Assembly: GCA_027625915.1 (NCBI GenBank)
Contig: JANTQA010000063.1
Coordinates: 4,173,501-4,237,500, forward strand
DNA from: Anaeramoeba flamelloides
Lineage: Eukaryota > Metamonada > Anaeramoebidae
Direction: 5' to 3'
Length of the DNA: 64,000 bases
A model generated the notes under the pieces. The model was not told the origin of the DNA and searched no databases. It worked only from the letters and a program-made list of their open reading frames with translations. The translations under genes were made by a program, and so were the position numbers. Positions 34,286 to 45,700 of the stretch are shown in pieces. Every line of letters starts with the position of its first letter. The first letter of the stretch is position 1.

Positions 34286-34975
34286 TTAGTTATTTTCTGC
34301 CTTTAAGTGTTTGAGTAAAAATTCTCTAACATCAGCTAATTCGATCATTGAAATTGAATGTTGCATGTTGGTATAAGTATGGTACTCAATCTCAAATCCA
34401 AGTTTGATCATTTGTTTGTAACTTTGCTGGCTCCAATCATAAAGCAAAACCTGATCGCTTGTTCCATGTCCCATAAAGATTGGTGTCTTTTTGTTTACAT
34501 CACGAATGTCATTCTCGACGTTCTTAGGTTTTAACAAATAACCAGACATCATCACAACACATTCAATTTTGATGTTTGTTCGTCGCATTGCCGAAAAAAA
34601 GGAAATTGCAGCCCCTTGGCTAAAACCAGCAAGGACAATCTTTGGCTCGACATTTTCTGGGAAATTGTTTGCTTCTTTTTCCACTAACTGCAATAAGTTT
34701 GTCGTGATCTCTTCGAGGTATTTAGGATTCTCATCTGGTTCACCCGACAATTTTTCAATGTCATACCAAGCATTCATCCTCATGCCCATGTTTAATGTGA
34801 CAGGGATTACTGGGGCAGTTGGCAGAACAAATCGTGCATTTGGAAAGCTTTTTTGAAGAAATTGTGCAACATCGAGATAACTTCGTCCGTTATCTCCCAA
34901 GCCATGAAGAAGAAAAATTGTGAACTTGTGTGCTTCTTTTGGTTCAATAATGATTGGTTTCTTGATTGTTGCCAT
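34286..34975 (-). CDS. Acyl-protein thioesterase (LYPLA/APT family)
   Basis: Alpha/beta hydrolase that removes palmitoyl groups from proteins or hydrolyses lysophospholipids in the cytosol. It is a single uninterrupted ORF of 229 aa, the usual family length, starting at an ATG (MATIKKPIIIEPK). Visible features are the oxyanion region LLHGLGDNGRSY, the APVIPVTLNMGMRMNAWYD segment typical of APT1/2, the nucleophile elbow GFSQG, the catalytic Asp in GTSDQVL and the catalytic His in QHSIS. A conserved MSGYLL lies between. No signal peptide or membrane segment is present. It is among the least AT-rich genes here and has no intron, unlike its long-intron neighbours. Its identity is firm at family level; substrates cannot be told. 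Confidence 0.95.
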   Translation of the reverse strand: MATIKKPIIIEPKEAHKFTIFLLHGLGDNGRSYLDVAQFLQKSFPNARFVLPTAPVIPVTLNMGMRMNAWYDIEKLSGEPDENPKYLEEITTNLLQLVEKEANNFPENVEPKIVLAGFSQGAAISFFSAMRRTNIKIECVVMMSGYLLKPKNVENDIRDVNKKTPIFMGHGTSDQVLLYDWSQQSYKQMIKLGFEIEYHTYTNMQHSISMIELADVREFLLKHLKAENN

Positions 34976-35304
34976 TTGAATCTTGAAAGAATTCTCAAAG
35001 AAAAGAATATAATGTAAAAAAAATGGAATTTTTTATTTTCAAAAAGTGATGGGTCGAAGAAACAACTCATACTTGATAATAAATGTTAAACTTAATATTT
35101 TTCGAAATTGTGTCGTTTGAATTTTGCTTTTTAGTGTTTTTATAAAAGTAGAGGTAATAAATTCAGAATATTTATGATTTGAACCAAAATGTCGTAATAA
35201 TTAAATCCTTTAAAGCATTTTTTGTATTCAAATTCTTTTTTGATAATTAATCAATTGAAAAATATACCAGACATGAAAATAAATCCCAACTCGATTTTTA
35301 ATCT
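34976..35304. other. Thioesterase upstream region
   Basis: AT-rich spacer that presumably contains the thioesterase promoter. No motif was recognised. Confidence 0.4.
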
Positions 35305-36720
35305 TTAAGGAAGTAATTACTTTTTACCGTTTTGCAAAATTTTAATTGTGTGAACATTACAGAAAAAATAGTTTTTGAGTACTACCAGGGAATCTCGAAA
35401 CTTTGGAACCAAAACCAAAATATCACTCAGTGATCTATTTGTGAAAAGAATACAGAAAACTACAGTGGTGTAAATAACCCATGTTGACAACCTTTAACCC
35501 ATTACGAAAATTTAACTCGTGTTTTTTTTTCAGACTTGGGTATTGGAACACCAGGCTTCAATTATAGATTCTTGGTTCATATCCAAATTGACTTTAGAGG
35601 TTAGATCTTTGATTAATCAAAATGGCTCAATTATATTTACTGATTTTGTTTCAAAAATTTCATATTATTTACAAAATTTGAGAGTTTAAATGATTTTTTT
35701 GGAAAAATTTCAAAAATTGAAATTATTCTCATTTTTTTGTCCAAAAAATTACATTTTAATCTTTCCATATCTTCATAATTCTTTTTTAAAATTTATTTAA
35801 AGAACCCAATTTCTTCTTTATATACTGTTGTCATCCTATTGATTGGTTTCTTTTATTTCTAGAGTCATCCAATATTTTTTGCATGAGTTAAATTTTAGTA
35901 ATGGGTTAAAATAAAAAACAGGGGTTACTTACACCGCAGTAAGAGTTGAATCTTTAATTTTTAATAATTTTTGAAAATTTTTTTTTATTAAATTTTTGGT
36001 TTTATGAATGGCAATATTGTCTCTAGAAATGTCTTTATGGCGAAAGATTGAAATTAGTCCTAACAGTAAACCAAAAAAAAAAGACTTGAGAAGGAGTGAA
36101 TTTTATACAAATCTTTTCTTTTAGAATACCGAACAAGATTTATAACCTTTCAAGATAAATTTGATTAAATAAAGATTGAAAAAAAAGAATTCAATAAAAT
36201 ATCTTTACAAGATTTGTTTGAATTTTTCTTCTTCTTAATTAGTTTGAATCCAAAAAATATAACTTTATATTTCTAGCCCCATTAATATTTATTAATATTT
36301 AACAAAAAATTGTTGGGCTTATTAATTTTGAAAATTCTATTTTCAAATATTTTTATCAAACCAAGCCAAAACAACTAATATTGTTTAAAAAATTAAAATC
36401 AAGGAATAAGTTGAATTCTTGAGATTAAAAAACAGTCACATAAGATTCAACCCAAAAGAAAAATAAAATTGAGAATAAATTGAAATAATGATTAATTTGA
36501 ATTTTCAATTTAATGGAAAAAATCAACAATTGTTAAAATCAAACCAAACACATCCAATAAATCTTTATTTCTGTAGGTATAATCAAAAAGTATCCAATTT
36601 TCTGAACTAAAACATTGTATTGTATGAATTAAACGAACATAGGATATTAAATTCATTTTGGGAATTCTTTAGAAATTGATTGTAATTTGTAAATCAAAAA
36701 TTTAACAAACTAAAGTTTAT
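35305..36720 (-). mobile_element. TTAA-flanked element, copy 3 (inverted, 5' end lost)
   Basis: The family's 3' end appears here reversed (TTAAGGAAGTAATTACTTTT), followed by the collinear interior on the minus strand (GGGGCTAGAAATATAAAGTT). The 5' end is missing. At ~36,735-36,900 a plus-strand fragment of the same family (AAATAAAAATCATTTAATTC) follows instead, so the locus has been rearranged. Confidence 0.62.
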
Positions 36721-37094
36721 CTATTCAGAATTAAAAAACAAATAAATAAAAATCATTTAATTCTTGATCTTATTTGTAACATTTGATAAAATTAGCTCTT
36801 CTTAATTTGATTTTGTTTTTAATCAATTTTTTCATTTTTTTTAATTCTAATTTTTTATTTGGTATTTAAATAAACAGTCTTTCCAAATATACTATGAAAT
36901 TATTTCAATTCAAATTTTGATGTTGAGATGGATTTTTAAAAAGTTGAATATACGGATCAAAAAACTCATATTAATAAAAAAAATTTCATAAGTTAATATT
37001 TAAGAATTTTTTCTGATCTTTTAAAAAATATATTTTCAGAACCCAAAATGACTTCAAACATCAAAAGTTCACTGAGAAACCTATAAAATTTACT

Positions 37095-38308
37095 TAAGGG
37101 GAAAAGTACATTTTTCATTTTTTGAGTGCCACCTTTTATGTGAAACTGAATTATTCAAATCATTTCTTTCGTCAAATACCTTGATATTTTCATAAATACT
37201 AGAGTGGAATATATTCTAGTAATAGATATTTTCATACCAACAAAAAAACACAAATCAAAAAAATGAAAAAATTGATCAAAAAAAAAAATAAATAAAAATC
37301 ATTTATTACTTGATCTTATCTATAACATTTTACACAATTACTTATTCTTTATTTGGTTTTATTTTTAATTCTTTATGAAAATAATTTTGTTTGGAAAATT
37401 TTTGATAAAAAAATTACTGTTTATTTTGAAATAATTTCCAAAATGAATTTAAAAATCCTATTTTCATTTATATCATCTAATTCTGGTTTGGGTTCAGAAA
37501 ATCAGAGACTTTTTTTAATTCTTCTTGAGAATGAGGGTTTATTGGACAAATTCGTTTGATTTTATAATTATTTATTTTCCATTAAAATGAGAATTCAAAA
37601 AAATTCTGAATCTTATTGAAATTTGTTATTGAATTTCTGAATTATTTTGATTTGAATCTTTTGTAACTGTTTTTTGATTCCAAGAATTCAACCCCTTTAT
37701 TTTAATTTTTGAAATAGTATTCTTTGTTTTCGCTTTGTTTGAGAAAAATATTTTAAAATTGAATTTTGAAAGCAAATTTGTCACAAAATGTTTTATAAAA
37801 TAATAATAAATAGTAATGGGGCGAGAAATTTAACTAAAAAAATAGTTTGTATTCATTCAAACTAAGAAGATAAAGATGAAACCAATCTTCAAAAATAGGC
37901 TTTTATCGATTTTTTTTTTTTTTTCATTCTTGATTTCAACAAATTTATTTGGAATGGTGATCTTTCGTGTTTGGTCTTCTAAAAGAAAATATTTGTTTCA
38001 AATACACACCTTTTTTGGGTATATTTTTTTGGTTTACTGTTTGATTAATTTCAATTGTTCGTATAAACACATTTCTAGATCCAAAACTTTAATTTAATAA
38101 AACCAAAAATTTAATCAAAAAAAATGTTCAAAAAATTGAAAAAATTAAGGTTCAACTCTGAATTACTTTGATTCCATTCACAAATATACTAGTGGATGGT
38201 GTTTTGGTTCCAAAGTTTCAATATCTGTTGGCACTCAAAAAATATTTTTTCAGTAATGTTAACACAATTAAAAATTTTCAAAATGGTAAAATGTACTTAC
38301 TTCCTTAA
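37095..38308 (+). mobile_element. TTAA-flanked 1.2-kb element, copy 4
   Basis: Starts TTAAGGGGAAAAGTACATTT and ends ATGTACTTACTTCCTTAA, so the two ends form an imperfect inverted repeat. On the complement a decayed frame contains SNKAKTKNTISKIKIKG, homologous to the frame in copy 1. The best-defined copy in the window. Confidence 0.78.
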
Positions 38309-41300
38309 AAATGAATTTTTTTATTTTGAACATTAGATTATTTTTCATTAGAACTCATTTTGAAAAAAATATTATCAAAATGATCTTTCTTCTTCTCATA
38401 TTCAACTTATAAAACATCTATATTAACATCAAAATTTGATATTGAAATAATTTAATGGTAGTCTTGGAACAGCTGTATTATAATAGGATATATTACACAC
38501 TATAATTTACTAAAAGTTAATGTATTTAGTTAAAGAAATGATTTGAATTTTAAGTTTTATTTAAACTGTGGCACTCGGAATTTGTAAAATGTAATTAATA
38601 AAATAATATAATGAAAATATAAATCGATTTTTTTTTATAACTAAACAAATTTACTATGAACTTTGAAATAAACCTACGAAAAGCTCATTAAAGTGGGGTC
38701 TCTATAAAATACTCAATTAATTGTTTGATAGCCTAAGTAGATCAACTTTATTTGAAAAACAATCAAGTTTTATAGAGGTTTACTAGAGTTTGGAAATGAT
38801 AATTATTATTCTTGTTTTTTGCTTGATTGAATGTTTTTTGAACAATTCTAATTTAATTAATCTTCATCTAATAAGTTTGTGAGTTATAATTTTCAAAATG
38901 TGGTTACTAGATAAAAGAAATTATTAAGTTGGGATAAATCAATTTTCAAAATATTCACACCTTAAAACGGTTTCAGTAATATTTTCTGGTACTGCATTTT
39001 TTTCAATTCTATACAAAATTTACAAATATATATATATTACGTGTAGTACAATTTTTCATTTTAAAATCGGAAAAGGCTTATAAAATCGTGTTTTTTTTTG
39101 GAATTTTTTAATTTTTTTTTATTTTATCTGATCATTGTTTTATTTTCTTATTTTTTGAAAAAGTCCTCAAATTCTTTTGATATCATACTTTTCATCTCTG
39201 GAATGTGAAAAAAAGTAAAAAAAAAAACTTAAAACAACGGAAAAAAAAAAAAGTATGTACAGGTAGGAAAATTACCTTTATAGCCTTGGAAAGAATGTAA
39301 TTCATGATTTACTTGTTAAGTGGGGGGCATTGTATTTAAAAACCCTGAAAATAATTTGATTTTCTCTTTAAAAAAATACTATTGCACAACAAAGTAGGGT
39401 TTCTATCTAAAACTCTTGTAAATTGTGAACTCTTTGACAACTTAGAAAAAGAATGTTGTTTTAAAAAAAAAAATTACTAGTTGGAGAAGAAAAATTTTCA
39501 AAATTTAACTTTTTAACTAATTCCAAATTAGATCAACTCGTCACTTTTTTTGATTTTTGATTTTATATACAAACTCCATTTTGCTTAAAGGGGAGTAATA
39601 CAGGTTGTTCTCCTTTTTTTTGTCTTAAATTTTTAATTTATTTAGAGTTTTATTTCCGTACTTTGAGAATGTTTACAGGATTATAACTCATAGGATAGAT
39701 TCTTTGAACAATACAATAAAAATATTTAAAAAAAAAAAGAAAATGAGAATGAAAAGTAATAAAGAAAAGACAGTAAAAATTAAAAAAAGGTTAAAAATTT
39801 AATCAATAGTTATTTTTTTATATTCCATGAGTTTAGAAATTCTTGATCTTAGTTTCAGTAAAGCCCTAGTCCCTGTTTGTAAATAAATAATTTCCATTTT
39901 TTTTTTTTTTTATTTTTTTTTTCAATCTCTTTTTTTACAAAAACCCCATCAACAAAACTTTCTCTGAAATATAAAAATGATTACTATTCAAACCTAGCCA
40001 AATATCAAGGTACAAAACTATAACTTGAAGATATTCCAAATAAAAGTTAATTTCAAAAAATGAGAAAAAAAATGAAATTTGTGCTTTTATACTGATACAC
40101 GGGTTTTAACAGGACAAAATTTTGGGGATCATTATTTTTATTTATTTTTGTAATGGGTTATGAATATTTGAAAAGCTGTGTATCAAATGAAAAATCTTAC
40201 TTTATTTAGTTTTTCTTTATATTTCAATCTAAAAGGTACATAAATATTTTTTTCCTTTTTAAGAATAAGTTTTTTCTTTCCAAAATTTCTTTTTGTTGTT
40301 ATTCTTTGTTTGTTCCATTAATTAACTTTTTTTATAATTTACTCAAAATTCTTTATATAAAATCGCATTAAATGTTATTTTCTTGATTATTTATTTCTGT
40401 GTAGAATATTGAATATACCAACAAAGTTCCACTCAAAATTTCAGAGATAAAAAAGTAAAATTAAATTTTTTTCCAAGAATCAATTAAAATACAATTGTTT
40501 AAAAATAATAGAAATAATAATTTTCCGATTAGAGTTGATATTTATAAAAGAAATTAATATCTACCAAATTATAATTTTTCCTAAAAAAATAAAATGTAGA
40601 AAAAAAATTGGGAATTTTCTATGAAATATTGATAAAAAATTTCTCAATTTCTTTTGAAAATTATAATTGTTAACAATAAATTTTTAAACAGGAAATATTG
40701 TAATTGATAACTAATATAATCACCTGGATTTTCTTTAATTTAATTTTGAATTTTCAAATATTTTTTTTTTTTTGAATTGAATAAAAAGAGAAAAAAAAAA
40801 AAGCAAAAAACGAAAAAAACGAAAAAAAAAAAATTAATAAAATTAGATAAAAAGATCTGATCTTCCAAACTTAAAAATTATTTTGAGAAGAATTTTGGAT
40901 TAACCTCAGCAAATATTTTATATTTATTCAATGCAATTGGGTTCCTTTGACTGAAAAAAAAATTATTTAATGGTTTAGTTATTTTTATATAGGAACAGTT
41001 GGTTAGAAGTATCGAAAGTACTCTAGTTTACCAAGCTTAAGTTCAGTTTGTTTAAGACCGTATCAGAGCAGGTTCAATTTTATTTCTTATCAAAAATAAG
41101 TTTACGAAATCTAATAATGATTTGATGTTCATTTTGCAACCCCCAAACAATAAAAAAAAAGGGGGTGACAATAATTGAAAAAAGGGGGATTAGGAAAAAG
41201 TATAACAAATAAAAACATTATTTACTGGAAAATATGTTTTTTTAGCTTTGTCAAAATCTCGAAATGTAAATATAATTAAACAGTTTTGTTTGAATAGATA

Positions 41301-41311
41301 AAGATAATATA
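38309..41311. other. Intergenic, no gene recognised
   Basis: Three kilobases of AT-rich DNA between transposon relics. I found no coding frame of good composition, RNA gene or terminal repeats. Confidence 0.45.
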
Positions 41312-41822
41312 AACTATCATCATAATAATTGGCCCATTAAAAATCTAATTTTATATAAAAATATTTTTAATAATTGAAATTATCTATTATAATATAAAAA
41401 TTTAGATTTTAATATTCAATACTATACTCAAGAGATATTTATTTTTTGTCTAATAATAAAAGAAAAAAAAATAAAAAAAACTGTTAAAAAAAATTTGGCC
41501 ATTTATTTTGAAAGAAGCATTACATGAAAAATAGAAAATTTAAAAACGTAAAAAAACCCATTTATCGATTCTCCTTCCATTTGAATAACTAAATTTAATC
41601 TCTTTTTCATATTTGAAATCAAATTTTTGATTAATTCATCTGTTACTTCTTTTCAAATTTTCATTTTCATTTTCCATTTTAACAAAACACTTTTGAAAAA
41701 ATAAAAAAGAGAAAAAATGATTTATTTGCAAACTTTTCATTGTGAGAGGAAAAACTTCAAAACGATACAAAAGCAATTCATTATTCAAATGTAAGGTGGG
41801 CCATTTATTATGAAATTTAGTT
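41312..41822 (-). mobile_element. Internally deleted Tc1-type element
   Basis: Flanked by TA. The left TIR is AACTATCATCATAATAATTG followed by GCCCA; the right is AACTAAATTTCATAATAAAT followed by GGCCCA on the complement. Near 41,560-41,650 the minus strand still encodes a transposase C-terminus (ISNMKKRLNLVIQMEGESIN) related to the end of the Tc1 transposase at 45 kb (VSSMEKRLRLVVEHNGESIN). It is a 511-bp deletion derivative. Confidence 0.72.
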
Positions 41823-41914
41823 TATAAAAAAAAAAAGACCATTTATCTTGATAAATTCCATTAAAAGTCTGAATATTTTTACATCTTTCTCTAAATTATA
41901 AATTTTTTATCTTA

Positions 41915-42104
41915 CAGTCAGTTCCACTTTTAAGACACAAACTTTGAATGAAAAAAAAAATAACAAAAAAAAATCCTAATTATAAAATTCAAAGGCTGGT
42001 AAAATAGTTTGTTTAAAATAAAATTCCTAATTTTGTATCTTAATTTGAGATTTTTCTACCTTAAATTTTGTTTAAAGTTTGTGTCTTAAAAGTGGGGCTG
42101 ACTG
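41915..42104. mobile_element. Foldback MITE, copy 3 (diverged)
   Basis: TA-flanked, starting CAGTCAGTTCCACTTTTAAG and ending TAAAAGTGGGGCTGACTG. The interior is more diverged than in copies 1, 2 and 5. Confidence 0.85.
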
Positions 42105-42361
42105 TAATTTTGAATAAAGATCCTCAAAACCTTTAATCTATATGAGGAAACTTAATAAAATTAATTGATCTTCAAAATATTTTGATTTAAGGACTGTTTT
42201 ATAAGTCGAGTAATAAGATTTGATCAAAAGAAAAAGAAACAATTTTTTTTTCATTTTTAGGAATTTGTAAGTATTTTCTCGGCTTTCAGTTTTATGAAAG
42301 TGTTCATATATTTTGTTAAAGAAACAATTTTCATGATCATATTTCAAATAAACTGTGTCAC

Positions 42362-42613
42362 TCAAAAATTGGCAACTGTAACTACTCCCTTAAACCATTC
42401 TTTTCGTTGGTTTACCAATTGGAAATGTTCTTGGCATTCTTTTTCAATTTGTCGAATTTACCAAAATGTTTTGTTATTATAATCTGTCTTCAATTCTTTT
42501 ATTTCTTTAACTTCAGAGTCATATTCCTTTAGTTAATGATTATTTAAATTTGAAAATATATTGGGAGTTGGTCCAATTGACATTAATCTCTCCTCAAAAG
42601 TAATTTCTTCCAT
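42362..42613 (-). pseudogene. Decayed coding segment divergent from the polycystin gene
   Basis: From an ATG at 42,613 the frame reads MEEITFEERLMSIGPTPNIF, EYDSEVKEIKELKTDYNN, then IRQIEKECQEHFQLV to a TGA at 42,362. It is broken by two in-frame TAA codons. The composition is clearly protein-like. Both stops could come from CAA (Gln) by one C-to-T change. It starts only about 180 bp from the polycystin start codon, in the opposite direction. The product was not recognised. Confidence 0.45.
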
Positions 42614-42790
42614 ATTTCAATTCTAAATCTCATTACTCTCATGATATTAATGAGATTCAAAAAACAAAAAATGAAGATTGTTAAAATTTGGAAAAAAACA
42701 ATTAAGATTCTATTAAAAATTTTTCATTAAATCATTTTTTATCTTTTTTTTTTTTTGGTTTTATTTGGGATTGGAAAAAAAGTTAACAAA

Positions 42791-45700
42791 ATGAATTTTC
42801 AATTCAAAAAATCTTTAAGACAACTAAATATCGAAAATGCAAAAAATGTTTATTTTAGGGATGGAGTAGTTTTAGATCTTTTTCAAAATTTATCGAACCA
42901 GAACCAACAAGAAGAAATCCAGTTAAAGTGGCTTGACAATATGGAAGATATCGTTCGTTCAGACTCTGACGTAACATTCACTCCTTTTCTTTTGATTTCT
43001 TTTTTTTTTTCCGATTTCTCGAAAACAAAACCTATTTACGAAATAAAACAGTGCTTTGTTTTGTTCGTTTCCTCAAGAAAAAAAAAATTTTTCTTTAAAC
43101 CCATTCCTTCATTTTGGTTGAGGCAAACACAAAAACACAAACTTTGTCTTTTAAAATCCGGGCTTCTCTTCTTTTGAAAATTTGATCAAGATATGTTGAA
43201 AATTTTTTTTAATTTTCTTTTTTATTGTTTTTTTTTTCTTTGCTTTGAAACCCTTTAGGATTCAGCTTCTGATGATCAAATGACAAGGTGGAAAGGAATC
43301 GCCTTTAATAGAGAAGTTGAAGAGCAAGAATTAAATCGAAGAGTTGATCTTGACATCTTAACAAAACATTACGAAGACAAAATGTGGCGAACCAAACTGT
43401 ATAAAGAATTGATGATTTATTTAGTATTTTTTGTTTTGTTTGTTCTTTATTTGTTTAACCAGAGATCTGTCGACGATTGTTGGGAAATTGAGTTTGGCTT
43501 GACAGATTTGTTTTTTGATGAAGAATTCCCAGACAATTATATTCCTCATATTTACAAATCGTTTCACGATGTTTCAAATACAGAAGAAATGTACCAAGTA
43601 AGTTAAAAGAATTCTAATATTTTCTCTTTTTTTCTTTTTTTTTTTTTCTTTTTCTTCAACACAACCATTCATTTTTTGAAAATACTTGGCTTTGCAGTTC
43701 AAAAATCAATAAGGCAAAATTAAAAATTCAAAACCAACAATAAAAACATTTCAAATGACAATTTCAATTTTGCAAGAATAAAGTAACTTTAAAAAGGTGT
43801 AAACCGAAAAGTTTTTGAATAGTTCCTGGAAATAGATCTTTTGAAGTTTTTCAACTGTTCCAAAGGAGACTGTTAAATTAGTAATAAGTTGTGAAATACC
43901 TTACGCTTCATTACATCTCACAACACTTTCATAGAATGACTTAACCAACAATTCAATTGAAAAAGCATGAAAACATTGAGAGATTAGTGATTTTAAAATT
44001 TCCATTATTGGTGATGAGACAGGTGAAAAAAAAAACTGAGGATATTTTTTTTTAAGAACTAGTAAAGGTATAAAAGACGCTTCTGTTAAAAAACATTTTT
44101 TGTTGATTGAATAATTTTCAGGTTCATTGTGCATTTTTCCTGAGCTAAGGATGTATGTTCTAAATGAATTCTGAACATACACCACAAATGTCACTCTTTT
44201 ATCTTGGCTAAGGCTCTTACGATCTTTGATCCAAAGATAAAGGATAGCATTTGTAGTGATTCTGAAGAATTCATTTGCGACGCACTCCTTAAATTAAAAG
44301 AGAAGAAAAATAAACGCAGGGTGTGATTAAAATAATGAGTGTGTGAATTTTATTTAATTTTAGTTTCAAAAATTTGACAACAGTTACATCAAAGCAGAAA
44401 TTTTTTGGAAAAAGAATAAATAATCAGATTGTCTCTTATGCATTTATATATAAATAAACTTTGTTTCAGTCAAATGTTCCCAAAAAAATTTTTTTTTTTC
44501 AAATATCAATTATTTTTTATAAATAAACTTTGAAGAATAAATAAGAAATGAGTAGAATGATACACATCAAAGAATAGTTGATACCCTTATGAAATGAAAC
44601 TAATAAATCTATAGATTTTCTTAAAAAATTGAAAAACTAAAATTCTTTTGGTATACATCGAGAAAAACAACAATCTTCATTTTGAACCTCTACCGGCATA
44701 CGAATAATAAATATGAAACATTTTTCACTTCATTTTCCATACTTTTCTTTTAGAAATCAAGTCCCCAAACGAAGTGTGTTGGTATTTGTGGTCTCTAAAC
44801 TGAATTTCAAAATTTGGGGCAGATTTTTTTCGAGAAAAAATATCATCGAATCATAATTTTTTGAAAAATAAAATTCATTTTATTAAACTGTTTTATAGAA
44901 GAGAAGAAACAAATAGAAATATAAATGTATGTATTAAAATCATTTTATTATTTGAAAGAATAAAGAAAAAAAATTTAAAATTCGCCAAAAAAAAATTTGC
45001 CCTTCTTTTTTGAAATGGAAAATTTTTAAAAATGTCCATTTATCGATTCTCCATTGTGTTCTACAACTAATCTTAACCTTTTCTCCATTGAACTAACCAA
45101 ATTCTCAATAACCCCCCATTCGATATTCTTCCAAACTCTTCTAACAATCGCTTCAAGTTTTTTTTCAGTTTTGGGTGCTTCTAAACTAATTCTTTTACCC
45201 ATGATTCCCCAAAGATTCTCAATTGGATTGAGATCCGGCGAATTGGGAGGCCAATTTTCCAAAACTGAACATTTCTTTGATAAGTATTCTTTTGTGGACC
45301 TCGATTTATGTGCAGGAGCACCATCCTGCATCAATATCCAATTCCATTTTCCAAATTCTTTATCCATATCTGTGAACACTCGACAACGCGAAATTACCTT
45401 TTTTTGATAGCTTTCGGAATTAACAATTTTTGGACATTTAATTAAAGTCGATATCCAACTATAGTTAATTCCACCAAAAAACATAATTTTTTTGCCATAC
45501 TTTTCCTTTTCGCGAAAAACAGAATCTTTAAAAAAAGAAAAAAGAAAATTACAAAAAAGCAAAATTAAATTAAGAAAAAAAAAAAAAAAAAAAATACAAT
45601 TATGGTATTAAGATTGAGAAGTTTGGATCTTTGTTTTACAAGTTGTCATCAAAAAAAGTCATTTTTAGACAATTTTAATTTTTCGTGATCACGTAGTTAA

